Source: a virus. Taken from it: a DNA stretch of 28,358 nt. The stretch spans positions 1 through 28,358 of IMG/VR virus record IMGVR_UViG_3300020471_002216; one strand, given 5' to 3'. Shown in pieces: positions 7,859 to 16,145 of this stretch (position 1 is its first letter; each line of letters starts with the position of its first letter). The position numbers and the translations under genes were made by a program. Below the pieces are notes generated by a model that made no database searches, was not told where the DNA came from, and saw nothing but the letters and a program-made list of their open reading frames with translations.

Positions 7859-8631
7859 AAAATTAATTTTAATTTTTTTGTTAAAAACTTAACTAACTCA
7901 GACCTCATTACATCCTCCTCATCAAATGAAAAAGTATTTATACCTTGAGATATACTTTCTTGATCTGTAAATAACTTGAACATTTTTTCAAACCCATGCT
8001 GCTTTTCCCCCTGTTTAATATCTGTTTGCATGGGATCAGCCAAAATAAAACATTTGCTACCTTCTCCCAATCTTGTTAATACAGTAGTGATTTCTTTTAT
8101 AGTTGAGTTTTGAGCCTCGTCCAAAATAATACATTTAGCTTTCCAGTTCATTCCTCTTGCAAAATTAACTGGAAACATGCTTACTCTTCCTTCTTGCTCT
8201 AATTTTTCAACCCTAGTGGATTCTAACAACTCTTCTAGTTTATCTAAAAAAGGTAAATTAAAAAATCTTAATTTTTCTTCCGCTGAACCTGGTAAGTATC
8301 CCAAACTTTTGTCAGAAGATTCTACGGCTGAACGCAAATACATAATATCACTTATACTCTTCATGTTAAGTAACTGAAGAGCGCAGTAAGTAGATAAAAG
8401 AGTCTTTGAAGTTCCAGCGGGGCCATTAACTAAAACAATTTTAGTGTCAGGATGTAAAGCAATTTTAAAGAACTCCTTTTGTTTTTTTGTCCAAGGAAAT
8501 TGCTTTAACTTAATTTGTCTTTTAATAGGGTTTTCAGGAGAAAAATTTTCAGCTAAAGAATCATTGATTTCTTCTGCTATTTCTTTTTTTATACTCGTTC
8601 TACTAGAACGAGTTTTTTTCGAACTTGCCAT
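7855..8631 (-). CDS. PhoH-like ATPase
   Basis: A 258-aa P-loop ATPase of the PhoH family, common in marine and other large phages; its biochemical role there is unsettled (RNA-related ATPase/helicase-like activity is often proposed). Walker A is NGPAGTSKT (residues 69-77) and Walker B is CIILDEAQN (D171, E172). The PhoH-typical VNFARGMNW and DPMQTDIKQG segments flank it. The first 40 residues are a basic, Ser-rich extension. It is preceded by an AGTGTAATA element 16 nt before the ATG and has no Shine-Dalgarno. Confidence 0.9.
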   Translation of the reverse strand: MASSKKTRSSRTSIKKEIAEEINDSLAENFSPENPIKRQIKLKQFPWTKKQKEFFKIALHPDTKIVLVNGPAGTSKTLLSTYCALQLLNMKSISDIMYLRSAVESSDKSLGYLPGSAEEKLRFFNLPFLDKLEELLESTRVEKLEQEGRVSMFPVNFARGMNWKAKCIILDEAQNSTIKEITTVLTRLGEGSKCFILADPMQTDIKQGEKQHGFEKMFKLFTDQESISQGINTFSFDEEDVMRSELVKFLTKKLKLIF

Positions 8632-8638
8632 TTGTTAT

Positions 8639-8647
8639 TATTACACT
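8639..8647 (-). promoter_or_regulatory. Candidate promoter element before the PhoH-like gene (AGTGTAATA)
   Basis: Minus-strand AGTGTAATA begins 16 nt before the PhoH ATG in a 22-nt gap. TTGATG lies 16 nt upstream of its TGTAAT, a fair -35 match, although it falls inside the coding end of the preceding gene. Confidence 0.38.
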
Positions 8648-8653
8648 AAAAAA

Positions 8654-9619
8654 CTATTCCGCATCAAAGAAAAACATATGAAATAATCTAGAGTCTAGTT
8701 TATTGCTACCAAAATATTGAGTAGCTGCGTGAACAAGTTTGGCGTCCCATATCGCCATTCGATTATATACATTACCCACCGTATCTACTAACTCCCACGG
8801 AGTTTTATCGTAAAAATTTCCCTGAAACATATCCCAGTAAAGTTCTTCATGAGATTTATTAAATTTTTTACAATCAGCATCGGTGGGATATTTTCTCAAA
8901 CCATTACCTTTGTGTTTAAAAAAGCTTGTGCCACATTCAGCAGGTGCATTGGGAGTAAGGAAAACAACTGCTGCATATGTTTGACCATCAGTGTGATAAA
9001 CCAATTGGTCTTCGGCTGTACAAAATTGAAAAACTCCGTTATGAGGTTGATTATCCCAACCTGTTATTTTTTTATTTAATGTATCCTCTAAAAATTCACG
9101 AGTGCCCTCAAAAAAGGTTTTTTGCTTGGTTCTTTGCCCCTTATGGTATTCTTTATTATGTTGAAAATCTAAACCAAGAGCGTACTCCCTAACTTCATCT
9201 GGGTTAGAATAAAAATTATCTACAGCAATAATACTAGGATGAACATTTTGTATTTTAGTATTAGGCTTTTTTCTTTTGAAGTAAGGATTAGGGACGGTTG
9301 CTATTTCATGTAATGAATTTAAAAATACACAAGAAAATTTTACATCTTTAATTTCTTCCTCTGACTCAAAAGATATTTCAAAGCCTATTGATTCGCCTTT
9401 GAAATTGATATCTGATTTAATTTTATTGTGATAAATTTTATAGACATCATTTCTATTGTGAAAAATCCCACTTATTATTTCAGTATCATTATATTTAATA
9501 TATATATTTTCAATCTCTTCTTCTTCGTGAAAAATCCAGCCCTTTAAAGTAAAAAGCTTTCCCTTTTTAAGAAATTTATCTATATAAAATTTTACAGAAG
9601 GATGTAATGTATCATGCAT
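8654..9619 (-). CDS. 2OG-Fe(II) oxygenase (DUF6445-like) with N-terminal beta-sandwich domain
   Basis: I place the start at ATG 9619 (321 aa), which overlaps the preceding rfbB stop by 8 nt; the longer frame to 9721 would overlap rfbB by 110 nt. The C-terminal two-thirds is an oxygenase with H209-x-D211 (VYHTDGQTY), distal H297 (DAKLVHAATQ) and R311 (SRLFHMFFF). The spacing and the FLTPNAPAECGTSFF segment resemble DUF6445. The first 110 or so residues (LKGWIFHEEEEIENIYI ... IGFEISFES) resemble the GWxF-type accessory domain often fused to glycosyltransferases. The substrate is unknown; linkage to rfbB suggests a glycan or glycoprotein. Confidence 0.75.
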   Translation of the reverse strand: MHDTLHPSVKFYIDKFLKKGKLFTLKGWIFHEEEEIENIYIKYNDTEIISGIFHNRNDVYKIYHNKIKSDINFKGESIGFEISFESEEEIKDVKFSCVFLNSLHEIATVPNPYFKRKKPNTKIQNVHPSIIAVDNFYSNPDEVREYALGLDFQHNKEYHKGQRTKQKTFFEGTREFLEDTLNKKITGWDNQPHNGVFQFCTAEDQLVYHTDGQTYAAVVFLTPNAPAECGTSFFKHKGNGLRKYPTDADCKKFNKSHEELYWDMFQGNFYDKTPWELVDTVGNVYNRMAIWDAKLVHAATQYFGSNKLDSRLFHMFFFDAE

Positions 9620-10553
9620 ATGAAGCGATGGTTTTTTTAATTCCGCGTTTAAAAGTATGAGAAGGTTTCCAAAATAGCTCTGAACGAATTTTACGAGCGT
9701 TAATAGCGTACCTAAGATCATGTCCCAATCTATCTTCTACAAATTCTATTGCTGTAGAAAATTCAACATTCAACTCATTACATATTGCCTCTATAACTTG
9801 CATATTTGTTTTTTCGCAGTTAGAACCTACGTTATAAGTTTCCCCCGTTTTTCCTTGGGTTAAAATTTTCCATACAGCGCTACAGTGATCTTCCACATAA
9901 ATCCAATCTCTTACGTTTGAACCTTGACCGTAAACAGGAATTTTTTTGCCTTCTTTTAAACTGTTTAAAATTGTTGGAATAAACTTTTCTTTATGTTGAT
10001 TGGGGCCATAATTATTAGAGCAGTTAGAAATTGTAATAGGCAAATTAAAAGTGTGATAAAAAACTCTAGTTAAATGATCTGAAGCCGCCTTAGATGCTGA
10101 ATATGGGTTTCTAGGATCATACGGAGTACTTTCTTTAAATTTACCAGTTTCCCCAAGGCTTCCATATACTTCGTCGGTTGAAATATGATGAAATCTTTTT
10201 ACCTTATTAGCAAGAGCAGATTTAAGTAAATTATGAGTTCCCATAACATTTGTCTCTAAGAAAATGTTAGGATTTTTAATGGAATTATCTACATGACTTT
10301 CTGCCGCAAAATGGACAACATGAGTGGGTGCGTATCTTTTAAATACATCATTTACCTGCGGCCCCCTTGTTATGTCTAAGTGCCTAAAACGGTATTTTGG
10401 ATTAGAGATAAATTCTTCGCAATTCTTTTCATTAGCAGCGTAGGACAAGCAATCTACATTTAAAAGGCTTTCAATTTCTCCACGATTTTCTAAAACATAT
10501 TTAATAAAATTAGAGCCTATAAAACCTGCTCCACCTGTTACTAATAATTTCAT
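9612..10553 (-). CDS. rfbB: dTDP-glucose 4,6-dehydratase
   Basis: Converts dTDP-glucose to dTDP-4-keto-6-deoxyglucose, the branch-point precursor of L-rhamnose and of 4-amino-4,6-dideoxy sugars. It is an extended SDR with NAD site TGGAGFIGS (residues 6-14), dehydration residues T126-D127-E128 in STDEVYGS, and Y151-x3-K155 in YSASK. The family-typical NCSNNYGPNQ and RDWIYVEDH are present. At 313 aa it is somewhat shorter than the bacterial enzyme (about 350). It is preceded by an 87-nt gap with a TATAAATA box. Its pathway partners lie far away: rfbA at 26550 and the epimerase/reductase at 22441. Confidence 0.93.
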   Translation of the reverse strand: MKLLVTGGAGFIGSNFIKYVLENRGEIESLLNVDCLSYAANEKNCEEFISNPKYRFRHLDITRGPQVNDVFKRYAPTHVVHFAAESHVDNSIKNPNIFLETNVMGTHNLLKSALANKVKRFHHISTDEVYGSLGETGKFKESTPYDPRNPYSASKAASDHLTRVFYHTFNLPITISNCSNNYGPNQHKEKFIPTILNSLKEGKKIPVYGQGSNVRDWIYVEDHCSAVWKILTQGKTGETYNVGSNCEKTNMQVIEAICNELNVEFSTAIEFVEDRLGHDLRYAINARKIRSELFWKPSHTFKRGIKKTIASYA

Positions 10554-10561
10554 TGATTAGA

Positions 10562-10571
10562 TATTTATACT
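10562..10571 (-). promoter_or_regulatory. TATAAATA box before rfbB
   Basis: The minus strand reads AGTATAAATA, starting 18 nt before the rfbB ATG. TATAAATA is the T4-type late promoter -10 sequence, and AGTRTAA also fits the element before the portal and PhoH genes. It sits in an 87-nt gap (10554-10640) that otherwise shows nothing recognisable. Confidence 0.4.
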
Positions 10572-10640
10572 ATTTTTTTGAAATCGTTGCAATGCTTTAA
10601 TTATTTTATTGTGATGTTGGCATTTTTATTTACAGTTTTT

Positions 10641-11060
10641 TTAATATTTTATTATATAATTAGAGCATACACCATAGCAATTTTTAATATCATGATTTTT
10701 TATTTCAGGTTTTACCGCAATGCTATTTGGGGGCGGGATCACATGCGGATGTGACCAAATTATACCTTTGCTCGTTAAAGTACAATTATCATTTTCATGC
10801 CAAAAGCAATGAATTCCGTCTTCTAGCATTTTTTGTAAAGCCTCAAGATTTTTTGCATGACACCACAAATTTTTATCCTTAAGTAAAGAAGCGTTAACAT
10901 GATGCATTGGTTCATCATGGCCAAGGTGATATCCCCCTTCTTTTAGCCACACATCAACTTCACAATCCAAACCCATTTTTAGGACTTCTTGAATACGAGT
11001 AGGATGATTTTCTAAATCGCTACTACCATCAAGATTACCTCTATGAGATATCAATAGCAT
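10641..11060 (-). CDS. Short glycerophosphodiester phosphodiesterase-like (PLC-like TIM barrel) protein
   Basis: A 139-aa protein carrying the N-terminal GDPD active-site pattern: ISHRGN (H6, R7), an E-x-D pair in LDCEVDVWLK and the following H in GYHLGHDEP, residues that bind metal and phosphate in the family. Full GDPD enzymes are about 240-300 aa, so this is roughly a half barrel and may be a minimal relative. It ends a long run of coupled sugar genes, its start overlapping the previous gene by 20 nt. Similar short proteins occur in polysaccharide clusters; activity is unproven. Confidence 0.6.
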   Translation of the reverse strand: MLLISHRGNLDGSSDLENHPTRIQEVLKMGLDCEVDVWLKEGGYHLGHDEPMHHVNASLLKDKNLWCHAKNLEALQKMLEDGIHCFWHENDNCTLTSKGIIWSHPHVIPPPNSIAVKPEIKNHDIKNCYGVCSNYIIKY

Positions 11061-11670
11061 TTTTTAAACCTTTGCCTCCATACCATTCGTACCCTTTTTG
11101 TTTTCCCCAAAAATCCGTAGAATTATCCTCAAATGTTTTCCAACCAATTTGTTGAGGGTTCATAAAAACAGCATTATCACTAAAATTATCAAATTTTTTT
11201 TCGTACAAATTACTCAATCCATTTGTAGAATAATCCCACTCACTTTTATTCCACCAATTCAGAAGGTAGTCTGTTTTACCGTACATCAACAAATCTCCAA
11301 TGATTTTTTTATCTAAATCGGTTTGTTCGGTAACGAGTAAATTATGTTTAAAAATATCTTTATTTTCTATATAATCATAAGCTCTATTTTTTAAAGTAAA
11401 TTCACAATTATTTAATTGGCAAATTTCAAAACCTTTTATACAAAAATATGGATGACCTCTTCCTAATTCATTTTCTTTTATGTCAGTTATCCAAAATATT
11501 TCATTGCACTTATCGGTGATATATTTAGGCGGTTTGATTCCGTGTCCAGAGAGAACGATAAAAAAATCTTGTTCCAAATCTAAATATTTTTTTAAAGCAT
11601 TTTGTACCCAATGAAATTTATATTCTTCATTAGGTCTAACAAATATATGAGATAAAAGTAGCCCCGTCAT
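11041..11670 (-). CDS. Unknown 209-aa protein of the sugar cluster
   Basis: Not recognised. It is soluble, aromatic-rich (many W and Y, e.g. NWWNKSEWDYS, KGYEWYGGKG) and shows an alternating N-terminal pattern (MTGLLLSHIFVRP, DFFIVLSGHG) like the first strands of a Rossmann or GT-A sheet. The segment ENELGRGHPYFCIKGFE may form a substrate loop. It starts at the last base of the preceding sulfotransferase stop codon and overlaps the GDPD-like gene. A glycosyltransferase-like role is a guess from context. Confidence 0.6.
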   Translation of the reverse strand: MTGLLLSHIFVRPNEEYKFHWVQNALKKYLDLEQDFFIVLSGHGIKPPKYITDKCNEIFWITDIKENELGRGHPYFCIKGFEICQLNNCEFTLKNRAYDYIENKDIFKHNLLVTEQTDLDKKIIGDLLMYGKTDYLLNWWNKSEWDYSTNGLSNLYEKKFDNFSDNAVFMNPQQIGWKTFEDNSTDFWGKQKGYEWYGGKGLKNAIDIS

Positions 11671-12281
11671 TAAAAATCGTATTTAAATAATTCTAAATCT
11701 TTTTTATAAAAATTTTCTATAATTTTTTTAGTATCATCATTATATTCTTGAGTATAATCATGATTCTTTTTAACAGTTTCTCGTGCTTTACCTATTTTTT
11801 TAAACTCTTCGAAGTCTAAACCTAAATGATCGTATACTTGTTTTAGTTCAGTATTTAATTGCTCGAATTTTACAACTTTATTTATAGCAATTTTATCATT
11901 TATACATATAAATTCATTTTGATTTACGAAATGAACATCTTTAGACCATTTCGAATCTACAAAAGTTTTACAAAAATTTTCAAAAGATTGCCCTTCAGGA
12001 ATTGAGATTGGGTGATTTAATCTGGATAAATTTCTATTCTGACTAAAATCTCTATACCCCGACAAAAATCTATCAAAAGGATTCCTTACCACAGCAAATG
12101 AAAAATAATCTTCTAAATTTTTTTTATCTTTTAATGATGATAATTTTAAATGGTGAAGATCAGGTAATGGATCATTTCTGTCAGAAACAGCGAAAATGTT
12201 TTTAAAGGAAAGGTGAATAGAAGTCCCAGCAGTTTTGGGTACGTGCATAAATATAAATTTTTTTTCTTCGCAAATGAACAT
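11670..12281 (-). CDS. Sulfotransferase family protein, second copy
   Basis: A 203-aa PAPS-dependent sulfotransferase, 40 aa shorter than and divergent from the one at 4716-5453. The 5'-phosphosulfate loop is HVPKTAGTS (residues 13-21). The 3'-phosphate site is VVRNPFDRFLSGYRDF (R66, S74). Its site inside the sugar cluster, one base after the WavE-like gene stop, points to a glycan acceptor. No membrane anchor is seen. Confidence 0.87.
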   Translation of the reverse strand: MFICEEKKFIFMHVPKTAGTSIHLSFKNIFAVSDRNDPLPDLHHLKLSSLKDKKNLEDYFSFAVVRNPFDRFLSGYRDFSQNRNLSRLNHPISIPEGQSFENFCKTFVDSKWSKDVHFVNQNEFICINDKIAINKVVKFEQLNTELKQVYDHLGLDFEEFKKIGKARETVKKNHDYTQEYNDDTKKIIENFYKKDLELFKYDF

Positions 12282-12282
12282 T

Positions 12283-13059
12283 TTAAAGTACTTCTCTAAA
12301 ATTATTGCGATAGACTATCTTTTTATGAGCCCATTTACATATATAATTTTTCATTTTATTTATATCAACTTTTAACACTTTAGTTTCAAATATTATTTTA
12401 TTATCATAAGATATAAGTAGATTTTTATTTAAGTCAGCAAAATAACAAGGGTAACGAGGAACGTTTTCGTAAATTAGTCTATCTTCAAGAAAATATAAAA
12501 TGGCCTTACATAAAATAGTTTCGGCACAATGTTCAAATTGTACAAAATCGGGCTGTAATTTTCTTTTCCCGTCATACATATCTAATAAAAATTTATATGC
12601 CTGAATAAGAACTGAAGTTTTTGCTACGAAAATATGATCTCCCATATGATGAGTAAATTCGCCCCACGGTTTGTAAAATATATTCCCGCATACTAATTTA
12701 TTATCATCACGTAAAAATTCAGAAATTAATGGTTGTAAATTTTCATAACCCTCGTCAGACCTAACTTTAATTGTATATTTAGTCTTTACCTTCTTTAATC
12801 CTTGATAAGTGGTATATAATGCATAATAAAAAGTACTATCTTTTAAAACACCCTGTGTAGATTCTAAATCAGGTAGTGGAGATTTTATTATTAAAGTATC
12901 TTTATCATTTTCTATTTTCTCTGTAGAGTCGCCGTCGTAACAACTAACCACTACTGCATTTCGCATGATTCCAATTTTTTTATAAAATTTTATATAATCA
13001 CGACAATCACTATCAGCCTTTTGAGGCCCTTGAATCAGCACAGAAAAATCCGAATTCAT
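12283..13059 (-). CDS. WavE-like glycosyltransferase
   Basis: A 258-aa protein with the features of the WavE lipopolysaccharide-synthesis family: the N-terminal strand SVLIQGPQ, a middle block with the acidic motif YTIKVRSDEGYENL (the family's RSDE, a putative nucleotide-sugar/metal site), and FTHHMGDHIFVAK. WavE participates in outer-core LPS assembly in Vibrio; its exact reaction is not well defined. It starts 1 nt after the upstream stop of the nucleotidyltransferase/isomerase fusion. Confidence 0.7.
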   Translation of the reverse strand: MNSDFSVLIQGPQKADSDCRDYIKFYKKIGIMRNAVVVSCYDGDSTEKIENDKDTLIIKSPLPDLESTQGVLKDSTFYYALYTTYQGLKKVKTKYTIKVRSDEGYENLQPLISEFLRDDNKLVCGNIFYKPWGEFTHHMGDHIFVAKTSVLIQAYKFLLDMYDGKRKLQPDFVQFEHCAETILCKAILYFLEDRLIYENVPRYPCYFADLNKNLLISYDNKIIFETKVLKVDINKMKNYICKWAHKKIVYRNNFREVL

Positions 13060-13060
13060 T

Positions 13061-14215
13061 TTATTTAAAAGATGAGGACACCCTTGTCATATGTCTCCCC
13101 CCATCAAAAGAAGACTCTTTCAATTTTTTTATGATATGTTTTAAAGAATTTAAATCAGTATATTTTTGGGGTATACTAAAGAAGTTGGCGCAGTTATGCC
13201 TTCTTGCCATTTCCGCTGTGTATTCATCGGTTACCAAGGCAGCCCTAACATTTTCTTGTTTGTTGGCTAAAATATTTACACCTTGACCTGTTCTGCAAAA
13301 ACCCAAAACAAAATCACAAATTTTAGAATTTAAAGAGTCAACGCTTTGAAGGACGTAAGGATTATAGTCTGCATCTTTTTCTAAAAAAGTTCCAAAATCA
13401 ATATATTTGATTCCCATTTCATTTAAGATTAATTTCGCCTCTTCTTTGCGCTCATATCCCGAGTGATCTGAGCAAAGGCCCACTGGTTTTTCTCCAAATT
13501 CAAAAGCTACTTTTTCTACGAAAAATTCTAGCTCTTCAGGAGTGCCTAATACGTGCATCTTTTTAACTTTTTCTATACCCACTTTTAGGCCATCTCTAAT
13601 TAAAAGATTATACATTGGGCAGATATAAAACTCATCTTTAGTTCTAATATTCTTATTTACAAGCTCTTCTGCATAATCAACAAACATTTTGCCCGTTTTA
13701 TAATAATAAACACCAACTGCCGCGTCCGAACTTATAACTTGCTTCTCTGCGGTTTTGGTAGCGTAACCATTTTTGTCTAAAGCCACATAACTATGTGCAG
13801 GGCTATTCGCTTTAAAAGTTAAAATTAAACCATCTAATTCTTCACTAATATTGTCTGGATTAAAAGGGTCTTGAAAATAAACGTCGGGTGTATAAATAAT
13901 TAAAGGTAAATCATTATTGATATACTCTTTGGCTAATAAGCAGGTAGATACAGAGCCATCCGTGTCGTGATCTATGACTACTATATTAACATCTTTACCA
14001 AACTTTTTCTTTAATATTTCATCGATAGAAAAATTATTGATATGTTCTAATCTAACTGCAAAAGTAATATTACACTGAGAAGTGTTAAAAGATTCCATCG
14101 CCCAATCTATTACCTGTTTTGTTTTTGCCATGATAAGTGGCTTGGGCATTTTGTAACCACCATCTAAAAAACGTTGAGCTTTTCCAGCTATGGGCAATAA
14201 TAAGTTATATTTCAT
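13061..14215 (-). CDS. Sugar nucleotidyltransferase fused to RpiB/LacAB-type sugar-phosphate isomerase
   Basis: A 384-aa two-domain protein. Residues 1-235 form a nucleotidyltransferase (LLLPIAGKAQRFLDGGYKMP with the signature loop, KPLI, and a Mg-binding aspartate in LIIYTPDVYF). Residues 243-384 form a ribose-5-phosphate isomerase B/LacAB domain: GLCSDHSGYE (D250, H251), GFCRTGQGVNILANK with the catalytic-type C307, and ARRHNCAN (H340). The isomerase would interconvert keto- and aldo-sugar phosphates; the transferase would activate a sugar-1-phosphate with an NTP. The gene is linked by ATGA to a PfkB kinase and lies next to a KdsC-like phosphatase. I know no standard bacterial gene with this fusion; the sugar is unknown. 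Confidence 0.82.
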   Translation of the reverse strand: MKYNLLLPIAGKAQRFLDGGYKMPKPLIMAKTKQVIDWAMESFNTSQCNITFAVRLEHINNFSIDEILKKKFGKDVNIVVIDHDTDGSVSTCLLAKEYINNDLPLIIYTPDVYFQDPFNPDNISEELDGLILTFKANSPAHSYVALDKNGYATKTAEKQVISSDAAVGVYYYKTGKMFVDYAEELVNKNIRTKDEFYICPMYNLLIRDGLKVGIEKVKKMHVLGTPEELEFFVEKVAFEFGEKPVGLCSDHSGYERKEEAKLILNEMGIKYIDFGTFLEKDADYNPYVLQSVDSLNSKICDFVLGFCRTGQGVNILANKQENVRAALVTDEYTAEMARRHNCANFFSIPQKYTDLNSLKHIIKKLKESSFDGGRHMTRVSSSFK

Positions 14216-14904
14216 TTTTTAATTAAATAATTAGAAACCTCATTTGATGTTTCTAAAGTTGCCTTTTCTAAGGAATAATTATACATTTTTTTTAAAAAAA
14301 AGCTAGCGAAAATATCTCCCGCGCCGTTTACATTTAAATTTTTTATAGGAGATGTATGCCCTTCAAAAACAATTTTTCTATTAATTATAACTTCGCATCC
14401 ATTTTCATCATGAAATACTATCGGAGTTTTTACTTTTATATTTTTATATAATTTTTTTCTTTCTCTAGAGTCAAAAATAATTTTAGCTTTACGCATATAT
14501 TTTTCGTAAGCTTTTCTGTTGGTTTCAGTGCAAAAATCTAAACTAACATTTATTTTTTGAAAATCTATTGCATTTATATTTTCAATATCATCTATGTAAG
14601 CAATATGTAGCCAATCTATATTATCATAATTTATTGAGACATTTTTAAATTTTTTTTTACCGTAAGTCAGAGAAGTTCTTGAAGATTTATTTAATTCACT
14701 CAATATTATTGCTCTTTTACTACCGCAAAAATAATTATGATACTTTACGCTTTCTAAAGGATTTTTAGATATATTAGAGATTCCACCTATTGAATCGCAT
14801 TGTTGTAATACGAAATTAGTTGTGCCTAAATTTAATTCGTCCACCTCATAAATAGAATCGAAATATTTTAAACCAAATAATCCTAAGTTAAAATTTTTCT
14901 TCAT
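14212..14904 (-). CDS. PfkB/ribokinase-family sugar kinase
   Basis: A 230-aa kinase, shorter than the usual 300 or so. The PfkB C-terminal signature is clear: NVNGAGDIFASFF, with the catalytic base D197 and anion hole GAG (194-196). The N-terminal substrate region is reduced, lacking the usual glycine-rich GG motif and most of the beta-lid. It phosphorylates a sugar or sugar phosphate using ATP. It lies between the KdsC-like phosphatase (17-nt overlap) and the nucleotidyltransferase/isomerase fusion (4-nt overlap), implying one pathway, possibly making a sugar-1-phosphate or bisphosphate. Confidence 0.78.
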   Translation of the reverse strand: MKKNFNLGLFGLKYFDSIYEVDELNLGTTNFVLQQCDSIGGISNISKNPLESVKYHNYFCGSKRAIILSELNKSSRTSLTYGKKKFKNVSINYDNIDWLHIAYIDDIENINAIDFQKINVSLDFCTETNRKAYEKYMRKAKIIFDSRERKKLYKNIKVKTPIVFHDENGCEVIINRKIVFEGHTSPIKNLNVNGAGDIFASFFLKKMYNYSLEKATLETSNEVSNYLIKK

Positions 14905-15415
14905 TATCTAAAGATTGGAATTTTGTTAGATTATCTTTATGAGGGATTAAACCGCTATCATGCAACTTGTAAAAAAGTTCCATAATTACATTTTTGCCGC
15001 CGTTAGAATTTAAACATATAATGTCGCCATCAGTATCTTTTAATTCTCTACATGCGTCAGCGGGACAATAAGAATAACCCACTGATTTTAATAAGTCTAA
15101 GTCAAATAGATCATCTCCAATGGCAACCATTTCATCCGTAGTGCAATCATATGTCTTTGAAAAATCTTTTAAAAAATCTATTTTATTTTTACCTCTCGAA
15201 TAATAAAAATCTATATTCCTATTTTTAGCTACAGCTTCGTTTACATTATTATCGCCAGACAAAAAGCAAACTTTTACCCCTCTAGATACTAACCTTTTGA
15301 TAGCTGTAAAGTCTTTGTCACAAAAAGTCTTGTAAATCCCGTTGCCAGAATTATCGTAATATTTAGAACCGTCAGTTAAAACGCCGTCTACATCTAATAT
15401 AACTAATTTTATCAA
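14888..15415 (-). CDS. KdsC-like HAD phosphatase
   Basis: A 175-aa class C0 HAD hydrolase like KDO-8-phosphate phosphatase. Motif I is ILDVDGVLTDGS (nucleophile D8, acid D10), motif II CFLSGDNN, the motif III lysine lies in RGKNKIDFL, and motif IV is VAIGDDLFDLDLL. The family removes phosphate from sugar phosphates; here the likely substrate is an intermediate of the adjacent kinase, isomerase and nucleotidyltransferase. No KDO synthase or CMP-KDO synthetase is in the window, so a KDO role is not supported. Confidence 0.87.
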   Translation of the reverse strand: MIKLVILDVDGVLTDGSKYYDNSGNGIYKTFCDKDFTAIKRLVSRGVKVCFLSGDNNVNEAVAKNRNIDFYYSRGKNKIDFLKDFSKTYDCTTDEMVAIGDDLFDLDLLKSVGYSYCPADACRELKDTDGDIICLNSNGGKNVIMELFYKLHDSGLIPHKDNLTKFQSLDNEEKF

Positions 15416-15416
15416 A

Positions 15417-16145
15417 TTAAAATTCTCCCCTTATACTTTTATCCACAGAATAAGTTTCATGTAATTCAGTCAACTCTTTACTATATTCTGAATAATTCCA
15501 TTTACCTTTAACAATAGCAGTGGCAACATAAGGATAAACTGAAGAGTCCCAATGACCCAAGCCCCTTTTGGGTTCATTATTATAATAATATAAATTTTTA
15601 TGTCCCATAATTCTTGATAAAATATGAGCCTTGGGTTCAAATTCATGAACTTTATTTATATTGCAATTTTCGTAAAGTTTCAATAATGATTTTAATTTTA
15701 CCAAACAGGGCTGTACTGAAAAATAAGAATCACCGTTTTTAGGTAAATGATATAAACATTTTTCTCCTTTGTATTTTTTTTCTGAGAAATTTAAGTTACC
15801 GCCTTTTATAAGCTTAATGTAATCAATAGAGTCTTCTTTCATTAAGTTAATTTTAGAAGAGATAAAATTTAAATCAGGCTCTGCATACAAAGGCATATCT
15901 TCATGATGAAAAATTGCATATTCTTCTTTTATATTTTTTAAACACGAGGCAACTCTTTTATTATAACTCAAAGAATCTTCGTATTGTATAAGTTGCCAAT
16001 TTTCTGGAATACAATCACTTTTTTCATTAGAGAAAACATAACGTGAGATATTATTAGGAAAATATTTATCGACTTGTCCGAAGAACATTGGCCACACATC
16101 GCTATAACTGATGTGCGAATACATAATGATGCCATAGTTGTTCAC
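15417..16145 (-). CDS. Glycosyltransferase-like protein, unknown
   Basis: A 242-aa soluble protein with an alternating start (YGIIMYSHISYSDVWPMFF), a strand ending in acidic residues (YAIFHHEDMPLYAEP, resembling the metal-binding acidic motif of GT-A enzymes) and a later SYFSVQPCLVKL segment. These features resemble phage and polysaccharide-cluster transferases, but no family is named with confidence. It overlaps the upstream 276-aa gene by ATGA, and the KdsC-like gene follows it 1 nt after its stop. Confidence 0.6.
   Translation of the reverse strand: MNNYGIIMYSHISYSDVWPMFFGQVDKYFPNNISRYVFSNEKSDCIPENWQLIQYEDSLSYNKRVASCLKNIKEEYAIFHHEDMPLYAEPDLNFISSKINLMKEDSIDYIKLIKGGNLNFSEKKYKGEKCLYHLPKNGDSYFSVQPCLVKLKSLLKLYENCNINKVHEFEPKAHILSRIMGHKNLYYYNNEPKRGLGHWDSSVYPYVATAIVKGKWNYSEYSKELTELHETYSVDKSIRGEF

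Noticed and set aside
9620-9721. Longer N-terminus for the DUF6445-like oxygenase
   Set aside because: It would overlap rfbB coding by 110 nt and adds residues unlike the domain; ATG 9619 gives a normal 8-nt overlap.
10554-10640. Terminator or small gene in the gap before rfbB
   Set aside because: Only a weak AATGC/GCATT pairing with a long loop is seen and no start codon with a useful frame; only the TATAAATA box is kept.
14888-15415. KDO biosynthesis from the KdsC-like phosphatase
   Set aside because: No KdsA, KdsB or KdsD is present; the neighbours are a PfkB kinase and an RpiB/nucleotidyltransferase fusion.
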